Source of the DNA: Pseudoxanthomonas beigongshangi
GTDB lineage: Bacteria > Pseudomonadota > Gammaproteobacteria > Xanthomonadales > Xanthomonadaceae
Assembly (NCBI RefSeq): GCF_016820515.1
Contig: NZ_JADHDV010000011.1
Span: forward strand, 80,903-144,902
Reading direction: 5' to 3'
DNA length: 64,000 nt
In this document: piece after piece, positions 43,234 through 51,269 of the stretch
How positions within the stretch are numbered: the stretch's first letter is position 1
How the letters are laid out: each line of letters starts with the position of its first letter
Translations under genes and position numbers: made by a program
Notes under the pieces: generated by a model
Databases searched by the model: none
Told to the model about the DNA's origin: nothing
Seen by the model: only the letters and a program-made list of their open reading frames with translations

Positions 43234-45122
43234 ATCCGGGCGGCCGGAACCCGCGCCGCGCCGGCGCGGGCTTCCGCGCCCTGGCCCTGCTGGCGGCGCT
43301 CGCCTGCGTCGCCGGGCACGCGCAGGCATCGCCGCGCCTGCGGCTGGATTCCGCCGGTCTCCAACCCGATGAAATCGCCGCCAGCGAACGACTGCTGGCC
43401 GAGGCGGTCGCGCGACTGACACCGGCGATGCGCGCGACGCTGGATCGCGACATCCGCGTGCAGTGGAGCCCGCGCCTGGACGCGCAGGTGCATGGCCGCG
43501 CCACCGGTGATCGCCTGCTGCTCAACCGGAACCTGCTGGCTGGGCTCATGGCCTCGCCCGCAGTGGGCGAGGGCGACGGACGTCCGGCCCTGGCCGCGCT
43601 GCTGCACGAACTGGGACATTTCCTCGATCGCTCCGCGAGCGGCGCGATGTCACGGGATCCGCGCCTGCTGGATCTGGCCGGCTGGCAGATCCGCGCCACG
43701 CCGGGCCTGACCCGGCTGATGGGGCGCCGGCGCGGCAACGATTTCCGCGAACGCAGCCCGGATCCTTACGAACTGCACAATCCCCGCGAATACGTCGCGG
43801 TGAACCTGGAGCATTTCCTGCTGGATGCCGACTACGCCTGCCGGCGACCGGCGCAGTACCGCTACTTCACGCAGCGCTGGGGGGCACCCGCGGTCGCGAG
43901 TGCGGCATGCGCGGATGGATTCGCCTACGTCGATGCGGGCGACGTGGGCGCGGGCGCGGATGCGGCGTCGGCGACCGGCGGACGGCTGGGCACGCTGGAT
44001 CCAGAACGGATCTACCAGGTGGATTACCTGCTGGCCGAAGGCAACGACGCGATGATGAGCCGCTGGGGGCACAGCATGCTGCGGCTGGTGATCTGCGCGC
44101 CAGGGCGGCCGCTCGGCCCGGATTGCCGGCTGGACCTGGAACACCACCGGGTGCTGTCGTTCCGCGCCTTCGTGGGCGATCTGCAGATTTCCAGCTGGCG
44201 TGGGCTGACCGGCCGCTATCCCTCGCGCCTGTTCGTGCTGCCGCTGGATCAGGTGATCGACGAGTACACCAAGATCGAGCTGCGCGGCCTGCAATCCGTG
44301 CCGCTGCGGCTGGAGCGCTCGGAAATCGCAACGCTGGTCGAGCGTGCCGCGCAGCTTCACTGGAGCTATGACGGCCACTACTTCTTCCTCGGCAACAATT
44401 GCGCGGTGGAAACCTACAAGCTGCTGCGCGACGGCGCGCCCCGGCTCGGCGACGCGGATCTGGGCGGCATCACCCCGACCGGGCTGGCGCGGCGATTGCA
44501 ACGCGCCGGCATCGCCGACGGGACGGTGCTGGCGGATCCGGCGCGGGCGCTGCGCGAGGGATACCGCTTCGATTCACTGCGCGAGCGTTTCCAGGGCCTG
44601 TTCGAGGTCGCCCGCGCGCGGACGGACCTGCCGCAACGCGAAGTCGAGGAGTGGCTGGCCACGTCCCCGCAACAGCGGCGTCCGTGGCTGGAACGTGCCG
44701 ATCTGAAGGCGGCCGCCGCGTTGCTGGTGCTCGAACAGGCGGCGCGACGGCAGCAGGAATCGCGGTTCCGCGAGGCGTTCAAGCGTCGCTACCTGCAATC
44801 AGGTGGCGATGAGCTGGGCGCGGCGGCCGGGACCTTGCGGACATTGCTGCGGGAAACCGCCTGGATGAGCCGCCCCGCGGATCTGCTCGAAGGCGCCGGC
44901 TATGGCTTGCCGCAGGCGGAAGAACGGACAGCGCTCCAGGCCGGCAGCGCGGCCCGGCGCGAACGCCTGCGCGATCTGGAGCGGCAGCTGGACCAGCAGG
45001 CCCGATCGCTGCTCAGTCCGGCCCAGGCCCGAGATCGCGAGGCCGTCGATGCCAACATCGCATGGCTGGGCGCGCACCTGCGCGAACTGCATCGCCAGGC
45101 CGGCGGACTGCAGCTGAACTGA
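43230..45122 (+). CDS. Exported DUF4105 protein with N-terminal HExxH zinc-peptidase-like domain
   Basis: A 630-residue protein. A signal peptide (about residues 1-33, LALLAALACVAGHAQAS) leads to a first domain with a zinc-metallopeptidase motif ALLHELGHFLD (His126-Glu127-His130) and later YVAVNLEHFLLD. The central DUF4105 domain (about residues 260-420) shows RWGHSMLRLVICAP, LSFRAFVGDLQI and FFLGNNCAVETYKLL. The last 180 residues are charged and helical. Start is GTG at 43230, overlapping the DUF2388 stop. The metallopeptidase motif suggests a periplasmic protease or peptidoglycan enzyme, but no substrate is known. DUF2388/DUF4105 gene pairs also occur in Pseudomonas. A convergent GNAT gene follows at once. 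Confidence 0.8.
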   Translation: MNPGGRNPRRAGAGFRALALLAALACVAGHAQASPRLRLDSAGLQPDEIAASERLLAEAVARLTPAMRATLDRDIRVQWSPRLDAQVHGRATGDRLLLNRNLLAGLMASPAVGEGDGRPALAALLHELGHFLDRSASGAMSRDPRLLDLAGWQIRATPGLTRLMGRRRGNDFRERSPDPYELHNPREYVAVNLEHFLLDADYACRRPAQYRYFTQRWGAPAVASAACADGFAYVDAGDVGAGADAASATGGRLGTLDPERIYQVDYLLAEGNDAMMSRWGHSMLRLVICAPGRPLGPDCRLDLEHHRVLSFRAFVGDLQISSWRGLTGRYPSRLFVLPLDQVIDEYTKIELRGLQSVPLRLERSEIATLVERAAQLHWSYDGHYFFLGNNCAVETYKLLRDGAPRLGDADLGGITPTGLARRLQRAGIADGTVLADPARALREGYRFDSLRERFQGLFEVARARTDLPQREVEEWLATSPQQRRPWLERADLKAAAALLVLEQAARRQQESRFREAFKRRYLQSGGDELGAAAGTLRTLLRETAWMSRPADLLEGAGYGLPQAEERTALQAGSAARRERLRDLERQLDQQARSLLSPAQARDREAVDANIAWLGAHLRELHRQAGGLQLN

Positions 45123-45124
45123 GC

Positions 45125-45586
45125 TCAGGCGTTCTCGTCCAGCCAGCGGGTCATCAGCCGGCGCGGATGCGCGTCGTAGCCGCTGCGCTGGTAGATGCCG
45201 TGGGCGTGCTCGTTGTCGTCGCTGACTTCCAGCCGTACCGCGCGCAGGCCTTCGCGCCGGCACAGCGCTTCCACCTCGGCCAGGGCCAGCTTGCCCAGGC
45301 CGCCGCTGCGCTGGGTGGGCAGGACGTACAACTCGTCCAGCAAGCCGTAGCGCCCGCCGAACTCCAGGCTGAAGCAGAAGCCGACCACGATGTAGCCGGC
45401 CAGCGTGCCGCCGCGTTCGATCAGCAGCAGGCGACCGTTGGCGGGATCGCGCAGCAGGGCGTCGAGCGCCTCGCGCAGCATCGCCTCGTCCCACGGAATG
45501 TCCTCGTCGGCGTAGAACTCGCGGACGATCGGAACCAGCGTGTCAATGTCATCGGCGGTGGCGAGACGGAAGCGGGGCTCGGACAT
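45125..45586 (-). CDS. GNAT acetyltransferase
   Basis: A 153-residue GNAT-fold protein. It has FRLATADDIDTLVPIVREFY at the start, the acetyl-CoA-binding TQRSGGLGKLALAEVEALCRREG near residue 100 and RLEVSDDNEHAHGIYQRSGYDAH near residue 120. The substrate is unknown. Convergent with DUF4105 (2 bp between stops) and downstream of the efpL terminator, so it is expressed separately. Confidence 0.82.
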   Translation of the reverse strand: MSEPRFRLATADDIDTLVPIVREFYADEDIPWDEAMLREALDALLRDPANGRLLLIERGGTLAGYIVVGFCFSLEFGGRYGLLDELYVLPTQRSGGLGKLALAEVEALCRREGLRAVRLEVSDDNEHAHGIYQRSGYDAHPRRLMTRWLDENA

Positions 45587-45609
45587 GACGCGTTGCAGGT
45601 TGAAGAATG

Positions 45610-45644
45610 AAAAACAAAAAGGGCGGGCCCTCGCGGACCCGCCC
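45610..45644 (-). terminator. Rho-independent terminator of efpL
   Basis: On the minus strand GGGCGGGTCC-GCGA-GGGCCCGCCC forms a 10-bp stem (one G-T) followed by TTTTTGTTTTT. It begins 18 bases after the efpL stop. Confidence 0.9.
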
Positions 45645-45661
45645 CGGAACCGTGGGCGGCG

Positions 45662-46228
45662 TCAGTCGGCGCGGCCGCCGAATTCGCCGGTGGTGGTGTT
45701 GACCAGGATGCGTTCGCCGTTGGTGATGTACTCGGGCACCATGATTTCGATGCCGGTGCTCAACTTGGCCGGCTTCGGGCGCTTGGTGGCGGTGCCGCCC
45801 TTCAGTTCCGGCGGGGTTTCCACCACTTCCAGGGCCACGTGCTGCGGCAACTGAAGGGCCACCGGCAGTTCATCGATGACCTGCACGTAGCAACCGGCCA
45901 GCCCGTCGGTGATGTAGCCGGCGTCATCGCCCAGCACGTCCGCATCCAGCGTGTACGGCGTGTAGTCCTCGTCGTCGAGGAACACGAAGGCGTCGCCGTC
46001 CTTGTACGAGAACGTGGCCTGGCGGCGCAGCAGTTCCACTTCGGTCAGGTTGTCGTCGGCATCGAAGCTGGCGTCCAGCTTGTTGCCGCCCGGCACGCTG
46101 TACATGGTGAAGCGGAAGCGCACGTTGCCGCCACGCCCCTGCGGCGAGCTGCGGTCGATGTCGCGGATCTGGTACACGCCGCCGTTGTGCTCGACGACGT
46201 TTCCTTTCTTGATGTCGAATGCTTTCAT
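45662..46228 (-). CDS. yeiP: EF-P-like protein EfpL (YeiP), no visible Shine-Dalgarno
   Basis: A 188-residue elongation-factor-P paralogue of the YeiP/EfpL type, which helps ribosomes past proline-rich and other difficult stretches. It aligns with E. coli YeiP ([27 protein letters not shown] loop with Arg at the functional tip, [45 protein letters not shown]), and lacks the modifiable Lys of true EF-P. Three EF-P-type domains are complete. The ATG at 46228 is preceded directly by intergenic repeat sequence (CCCAATCCC) with no Shine-Dalgarno, so translation initiation must be weak or leader-dependent. Own terminator downstream. The organism should also have a true EF-P elsewhere. Confidence 0.93.
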   Translation of the reverse strand: MKAFDIKKGNVVEHNGGVYQIRDIDRSSPQGRGGNVRFRFTMYSVPGGNKLDASFDADDNLTEVELLRRQATFSYKDGDAFVFLDDEDYTPYTLDADVLGDDAGYITDGLAGCYVQVIDELPVALQLPQHVALEVVETPPELKGGTATKRPKPAKLSTGIEIMVPEYITNGERILVNTTTGEFGGRAD

Positions 46229-46322
46229 GGGATTGGGAATTCGGGATTGGGGATTCGGGAAAAGCGGGATGGGTTTCGGTGGAGTGCTTCTGCGAATCTC
46301 CAATCCCGAATCCCCAATCCCG
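46229..46322. repeat. Inverted pair of GGGATTGGGGATTCGGG heptad repeats
   Basis: The 19-bp sequence CGGGATTGGGGATTCGGGA at 46242-46260 recurs exactly as its reverse complement at 46304-46322, with further GGATTGGGAATT copies to the left. The pair fills the whole gap between the SDR stop (46325) and the efpL start (46228), touching both genes. In RNA it would be a 19-bp hairpin with a 43-base loop. Same repeat family as 9063-9095. Confidence 0.9.
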
Positions 46323-46324
46323 GC

Positions 46325-47095
46325 TTACTTGGGTGCCAGCCGGACGGCGCCGTCGAGGCGGATCGTCTCGCCGTTGAGATAGGTGTTGCAAAGGATGTAG
46401 GCGACCAGGTCGGCGAATTCGTCGGGCTTGCCCAGGCGCGAGGGGAACGGGATCGATGCGCTGAGCGATTGCTGCACGGCCTCGGGCATCCCATCGACCA
46501 TCGGGGTCCAGAAGATGCCCGGAGCGATGGTCATCACCCGGATGCCGAAGCGCGACAGCTCGCGCGCCATCGGCAGGGTCATGCCGACCACGCCGCCCTT
46601 GGAGGCCGAGTAGGCGGCCTGGCCGATCTGGCCTTCGTACGCCGCCACGCTGGCGGTGTTGATGATCACGCCGCGTTCGCCGTCGGTGCCGGCCTCGTTG
46701 TGCTGCATCAGGTTGGCGGCGGCCTTGGCCACGTTGAAGCTGCCCACTAGGTTGACCAGCACCGTGCTCTGGAAGGTCGACAGCGGCATCGGCGCTTCCT
46801 TGCCCAGCACGCGACCGGCGCCGAGGATGCCGGCACAGTTGACGGCGGCGTTCAGCCCGCCGAGGAATTCGCTGGCGGCGGCGATGTTCGCGGTCACGCC
46901 GGCCTCGTCGGTGACGTCGGTGCGGAAGTAGCGGGCATTGGCCTCGCCCAGCGCGGCGACCGCGGCCGCGCCCTTGTCGTCGTTGACGTCGAACAGCGCG
47001 ACCTTGCCGCCCTGCGCGACCAGATGCTGGGCCACGGCGAAGCCGAGGCCGGAGACGCCGCCGGTGATGACGGCGCGGGTAGCGGACACTTGCAT
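46325..47095 (-). CDS. Short-chain dehydrogenase, 3-hydroxyacyl-CoA dehydrogenase type II-like
   Basis: A 256-residue SDR. The cofactor loop is VITGGVSGLGFAVAQHL, NAG motif NCAGILGAGR, active-site Ser in INTASVAAYEGQIGQ and YSASK near residue 158, and APGIFWTPMVDGMPEAVQ after it. This pattern is the HSD10 (3-hydroxy-2-methylbutyryl-CoA / 3-hydroxyacyl-CoA dehydrogenase type II) type, an enzyme of isoleucine and fatty-acid breakdown, fitting the leucine catabolic genes next door. Start taken at ATG 47095 with CAGG upstream; an ATG ten codons earlier is possible. It lies 69 bp downstream of the GGDEF-EAL gene on the same strand. Confidence 0.87.
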   Translation of the reverse strand: MQVSATRAVITGGVSGLGFAVAQHLVAQGGKVALFDVNDDKGAAAVAALGEANARYFRTDVTDEAGVTANIAAASEFLGGLNAAVNCAGILGAGRVLGKEAPMPLSTFQSTVLVNLVGSFNVAKAAANLMQHNEAGTDGERGVIINTASVAAYEGQIGQAAYSASKGGVVGMTLPMARELSRFGIRVMTIAPGIFWTPMVDGMPEAVQQSLSASIPFPSRLGKPDEFADLVAYILCNTYLNGETIRLDGAVRLAPK

Positions 47096-47164
47096 GCGGG
47101 AAACCTGGGACGGAAAGACCCGCATTTTACGCGAATGACCGGTCGCCCCGGCAGCGGTGCGCGC

Positions 47165-49762
47165 TCAGCCGTTGGAGGCGCGGTCCAACGGCAGGTCCAG
47201 GCGGCGGGCGAACTCGTCCGGCGACAGCCCCGGGGCGAACAGGAAGCCCTGGCCGACCGGCACGCCCAGTTGCAGCAGGAACTGGCGCTGGGCCTCCGAT
47301 TCCACGCCCTCGGCGACCAGTCCCAGGCCCAGGCTGCGGGCGATCGCGGAAACCGCCTGGCAGACCGCCACGTCGGAACGGTTGTTCGGCACGCCCTCGG
47401 TGAACAGCTGGCTGAGCTTGAGCCCGTGGATGGGCAGTCGGCGCAGGTAATTGAGCGCGCTGTAGCCTTCGCCGAAATCGTCGATGGTCAGCACCACGCC
47501 CAGCGCCTTGAGCCCGGCAAAGGTACGCAGGGTGGACGGCGCGTCCTCGATCAGCACGCGTTCGGTGAACTCCAGCTCCAGCGCCGAACCCGGCAACTGG
47601 AACTCTTCGAGCAGGCGGCGCACCTTGTCGGCCAGATCCTCGCCGACGAACTGGCGATAGGAGACGTTGACCGCCACCCGCACGATGCCCAGGCCCTGAT
47701 CGCGCCACTCCGCGACCTGGCGGCAGGCCTCGCGCAGCACCCAGCTGCCGATGTTGACGATGTCGCCGGTGGTTTCGGCGTGACTGATGAACAGGTCCGG
47801 GCGCAGTTCGCCGAGCTGGTGGTTCTGCCAGCGGATCAGCGCCTCGGCGGCGACGATCCGGCCCTGGCGCAGATCCACCTGCGGCTGGTAGACCAGCCGG
47901 AATTCCTGGTTGTCCACCGCGCGCCGCAGCTGGGTCTCGATCTGCAGGCGATCCTGCTGGCGCTGCGCCAGTTCGGGCGAGAACACCTGCCAGCCGTTGC
48001 GGGCGCGGTGCTTGCTGTCGTACATCGCGATGTCGGCGTTCTGGATCAATTGCTGCGGGCGCAGGCCATCGTCGGGCGCACGCGCGATGCCGATGCTGGC
48101 GGTGATCGAAAATTCGTCCTGGTCGAAGCGGAAGGCTTCGGCGAACGCCCGCAGGATGGCGTCGGCGAGGCGCTCGGGCAGGGCACGGTCGCCGCCGGCA
48201 TCGCAGACCACCAGGAACTCGTCGCCGCCGAAGCGCGCGATCATGCCGTGCTCGCCCACCGCATCGCGGATGCGGTTGGCCGCCTGCACCAGCAGCTCGT
48301 CGCCGGCGTTGTGGCCCAGCACATCGTTGATCATCTTGAAGCGGTCGAGATCGATGTACAGCACCGAAGCCTGCGGGTGGACGGGATCGGCCAGGCGCTC
48401 GGCGATTTCGGTCAGCACCGCGTCGCGGTTCATCAGGCCGGTGAGCGGATCGGTGCGGGCCTGGATGCGCAGGGTCTCTTCCGCCTGCTTGTCGGTGGAG
48501 ATGTCCTGCAGGGTGCCGGTGATCCGCGAGTTGCCGGGGTCGCCGGGCTCGGCGTCGCCGATCACCCGGATCCAGAACGGCTGGCCGTCGTGGCGGCGTC
48601 CCTGCAGCTCGAGATCGAAACCGGCGCCACCGGTGGCGACCCGTTCCACCATGCAACGCAGGCGCCGCCGATCCGGCTCGCGCAGGCAGGCCAGCAGCGC
48701 ATCGAGGGTATCGGGGGGCAGGGCGGCACCGAGGATGCGGATGGCTTCCTCGGTCAGGTACAGGCGGTCGCGGGCGATGTCCCATTCCCAGCCACCGATG
48801 TGCGCCAGCGACTGCGCGCGATCGAACAGCGCGCTGTCGCGCTTGAGCTCGGTCACGTCGCTGAACAGCGAAGTCACCTGTGCCGGCCGGTTGCCGCCGG
48901 GCAGGAACTGCGGCACCGAGGTGACCGTCAACCAGATCATCTGCCGGCGCTGGCGGTGGTACATACCCAGCAGCGCGCTCTCGACGACATGGCCGGTATC
49001 CAGCGCGCGCTGCGCCGGAAGTTCGTCGCGGCGCAACTCGCGACCATCCGCCCCGACGATGCGCCAGTGTTCGATGCCCAACTCGTCGGCCGTGCGCTGA
49101 TCCTCGCGGATGCCGAAGATGCGCATGGCCGCGCCGTTGCAGTACTGCAGGCCCAGATCGTGGTCCTGCACCACGATGCCCTTGTCGATGGTTTCCATCA
49201 GTTCGCGGTAGCGCATCTCCGCTTCCCGCCGCGTACTGATGTCGCGTGCCACCGCGACGATGCTCTTGCGCCCGTCGAAATTGATGTTGGCCGAATGCAC
49301 TTCGACCGGGAAGCGGCTGCCGTCGCCGCGCATGTTGGTGACCTCGATGACATAGGTGTCACCACGGTTGAGCGTCTCCCAGACCGGCATCAGGTGATCG
49401 CGCGGCAGATCCGGGTTGAGCACGTTGATGTTCTTGCCGACGATCTCCTCGCGCGGCCGGCGGTAGGCGCGCATGCCGGCGCGATTGAGATCCATCACCG
49501 TCCCGTCCTCGGCGATGATGCTGACCGGATCGGGCACGGCGTCGAAAAGATTGCGGTAGCGCTGGCGTTCGGCTTCCGCGCTGGCCAGCGCGGCAAGCAG
49601 GGTCTCGCGGGCGCGGGCGAGCAGGGCGCGGGTTCCCTCGTCGACCGCGGGATCGGCCATCGCGCGGGCGATGGCCTGCAAGGTGGCTTCGGTCTCCGGC
49701 GCGACGGGGACGGCCGCCGGGCTGGCGGCATCGTCCGGGGCCGACGCGCCGGCGACGTTCAT
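47165..49762 (-). CDS. PAS-GGDEF-EAL c-di-GMP turnover protein
   Basis: An 865-residue cytoplasmic protein. Order: Ala-rich helical N-terminus (1-75), three PAS domains (about 75-195, 200-320 and 330-430; e.g. YRNLFDAVPDPVSIIAEDG, FDRAQSLAHIGGWEWDI), a GGDEF domain with RFGGDEF near residue 508, and an EAL domain with AEALIRW near residue 637, EFTERVL, TIDDFGEGYSAL near 760 and VAEGVESEAQ. The EAL metal and general-base residues (E, N, E, DD, K, E) all look present, so both making and cleaving c-di-GMP are possible; the cyclase RxxD site is missing. Its ATG overlaps the mvaB stop (ATGA). What the PAS domains sense is unknown. Confidence 0.92.
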   Translation of the reverse strand: MNVAGASAPDDAASPAAVPVAPETEATLQAIARAMADPAVDEGTRALLARARETLLAALASAEAERQRYRNLFDAVPDPVSIIAEDGTVMDLNRAGMRAYRRPREEIVGKNINVLNPDLPRDHLMPVWETLNRGDTYVIEVTNMRGDGSRFPVEVHSANINFDGRKSIVAVARDISTRREAEMRYRELMETIDKGIVVQDHDLGLQYCNGAAMRIFGIREDQRTADELGIEHWRIVGADGRELRRDELPAQRALDTGHVVESALLGMYHRQRRQMIWLTVTSVPQFLPGGNRPAQVTSLFSDVTELKRDSALFDRAQSLAHIGGWEWDIARDRLYLTEEAIRILGAALPPDTLDALLACLREPDRRRLRCMVERVATGGAGFDLELQGRRHDGQPFWIRVIGDAEPGDPGNSRITGTLQDISTDKQAEETLRIQARTDPLTGLMNRDAVLTEIAERLADPVHPQASVLYIDLDRFKMINDVLGHNAGDELLVQAANRIRDAVGEHGMIARFGGDEFLVVCDAGGDRALPERLADAILRAFAEAFRFDQDEFSITASIGIARAPDDGLRPQQLIQNADIAMYDSKHRARNGWQVFSPELAQRQQDRLQIETQLRRAVDNQEFRLVYQPQVDLRQGRIVAAEALIRWQNHQLGELRPDLFISHAETTGDIVNIGSWVLREACRQVAEWRDQGLGIVRVAVNVSYRQFVGEDLADKVRRLLEEFQLPGSALELEFTERVLIEDAPSTLRTFAGLKALGVVLTIDDFGEGYSALNYLRRLPIHGLKLSQLFTEGVPNNRSDVAVCQAVSAIARSLGLGLVAEGVESEAQRQFLLQLGVPVGQGFLFAPGLSPDEFARRLDLPLDRASNG

Positions 49763-50652
49763 GTGGCCGCCATCGCCTTGCCGGCCTTGCTGCCGGTCTC
49801 GCGGCCGAGCAGGGCGGCGAGCCAGCGGCCGGTTTCGCCCAGCCGGTCCAGGTCGACACCGGTGGCGATGCCCATGCCGTGCAGCATGTAGACCACGTCC
49901 TCGCTGGCGACGTTGCCGCTGGCGCCCTTGGCGTAGGGACAGCCGCCGGTCCCCGAGACCGCGGCGTCGACCACCCGCACGCCTTCCTCCAGGCATGCCA
50001 GGATGTTGGCCAGCGCCTGGCCGTAGGTGTCGTGGAAATGCACCGCCAGCGACGATAGCGGCACCACGCTGGCGACCGCCTGCAGCATCACGCGCGCCTT
50101 CAGCGGGGTGCCCACGCCGATGGTGTCGCCGAGCGAAATCTCGTAGCAGCCCAGTTCGTGCAGCCGGCTCGCGACCCTGACCACGTCGGCCACCGGCACA
50201 TCGCCCTGATAGGGGCAACCGAGCACCGTGGACACGTAGCCGCGAACCCGCACTCCGTCGGCGGCGGCGCGCGCCAGCACCGGCCGGAAGCGCTCGATGG
50301 ATTCGTCGATGCCGGCATTGATGTTCTTGCGGTTGAACGCTTCGGAAGCGGCGGTGAACACCGCGATTTCCTCCACGCCGACCGCGCGCGCGCGGTCGTA
50401 GCCGGTCTCGTTCGGCACCAGCACCGGATAGGCAACACCCGGTTCGCGATGGATCCCCGTGAACACTTCCGCCGCGTCGGCCAGTTGCGGCACCCAGCGT
50501 GGACTGACGAAGCTGGTGGCCTCGATGGTGCGCAGGCCGGTACGGGAGAGGCGATCAATGAGTTCGATCTTGTCGGCGGTGGCGATCACCGCCTTCTCGT
50601 TCTGCAGGCCGTCGCGCGGACCGACCTCGACGATGCGGACGAAGTCGGTCAT
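49759..50652 (-). CDS. mvaB: Hydroxymethylglutaryl-CoA lyase
   Basis: A 297-residue enzyme splitting HMG-CoA to acetyl-CoA and acetoacetate, the last step of leucine breakdown. Signatures are EVGPRDGLQNEK, ATSFVSPRWVPQLADA, NRKNINAGI, the metal-binding HFHDTYGQALANI near residue 200, and the catalytic cysteine in GTGGCPYAKGASGNVASED near residue 232. The start at ATG 50652 (MTDFVRIVEV) overlaps the lipoprotein stop by 4 bases, and its own stop overlaps the GGDEF-EAL start. It is embedded in the liu/mcc group together with mccA and liuC. Confidence 0.94.
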   Translation of the reverse strand: MTDFVRIVEVGPRDGLQNEKAVIATADKIELIDRLSRTGLRTIEATSFVSPRWVPQLADAAEVFTGIHREPGVAYPVLVPNETGYDRARAVGVEEIAVFTAASEAFNRKNINAGIDESIERFRPVLARAAADGVRVRGYVSTVLGCPYQGDVPVADVVRVASRLHELGCYEISLGDTIGVGTPLKARVMLQAVASVVPLSSLAVHFHDTYGQALANILACLEEGVRVVDAAVSGTGGCPYAKGASGNVASEDVVYMLHGMGIATGVDLDRLGETGRWLAALLGRETGSKAGKAMAAT

Positions 50653-51269
50653 GGCGCGGCCTCCATGCCGGCGCGGCGCAGGCGCGGATTGCGCGAGGCG
50701 GGATCGAAGCTGTCGAACAGCCCCGGATCCGCCGCCAGCGTCGCCCGCAGTGCGTCGGCCTCGCCTCCCAGCAGGTACACCATCGTGTCGACCTCGCGAA
50801 TGCCCGGGTCGCCCTGCTGGATGCGTTCGAGCGCGCGGCTGGCCCGCGGCATCGCCACTTCCAGCACGTCGTCGGCGATGCGGTACTTGAGCAGCAGCAC
50901 GCTGGTGGCGGGCAACTTGCTGTTTCCCGCCGGCGCTTTCGGGTCGTTGAACAGATCGCGCATGTCGTCCTGGTCCAGCGCCAGGTAGCGCGTGCCGTCG
51001 AGTTCGAAACCCAGCGCGCGGAACCGGGTGCGCGGCGTCTTGCCGCTTTCGACCAGCGAGACCTGGCACTGCGCGTCGATCTCGGCGTAGTCGCCGGAGC
51101 CCAGCGGCATCTTTTCCGGATCCGCGCCGGGCAATGGCAGCCAGCGGCCGGCCAGGGCCGGGTCGCAGCCCAGTTCGGCGGGAGCGCGTTCGAACATCAG
51201 GCAGCCGGGCAGGGCCGGCAACGCGAGGGCCAGCAGGAACAACAGCGGCATGCGGCGGCGGCCCGTCAT
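50649..51269 (-). CDS. Lipoprotein of unknown function in the leucine-degradation operon
   Basis: A 206-residue protein with a lipoprotein signal peptide (MPLLFLLALALPALPGC) whose lipobox LPGC puts the lipidated Cys at about residue 23. The mature part is globular with mixed strands (WLPLPGADPEKMPLGSGDYAEID, TRYLALDQDDMRDLFND, DDVLEVAMPRASRALERIQ) and no domain I recognise. It lies between mccA and mvaB with 4-base overlaps at both ends, so it is co-translated with catabolic enzymes although it is expected in the outer membrane or periplasm. Residue 2 after the Cys is Leu, so outer-membrane sorting is likely. Confidence 0.72.
   Translation of the reverse strand: MTGRRRMPLLFLLALALPALPGCLMFERAPAELGCDPALAGRWLPLPGADPEKMPLGSGDYAEIDAQCQVSLVESGKTPRTRFRALGFELDGTRYLALDQDDMRDLFNDPKAPAGNSKLPATSVLLLKYRIADDVLEVAMPRASRALERIQQGDPGIREVDTMVYLLGGEADALRATLAADPGLFDSFDPASRNPRLRRAGMEAAP

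Noticed and set aside
46304..46322. The 19-bp inverted repeat as a rho-independent terminator of the SDR gene
   Set aside because: There is no T-run after the stem and the loop is 43 bases; it is the same dispersed repeat found elsewhere.
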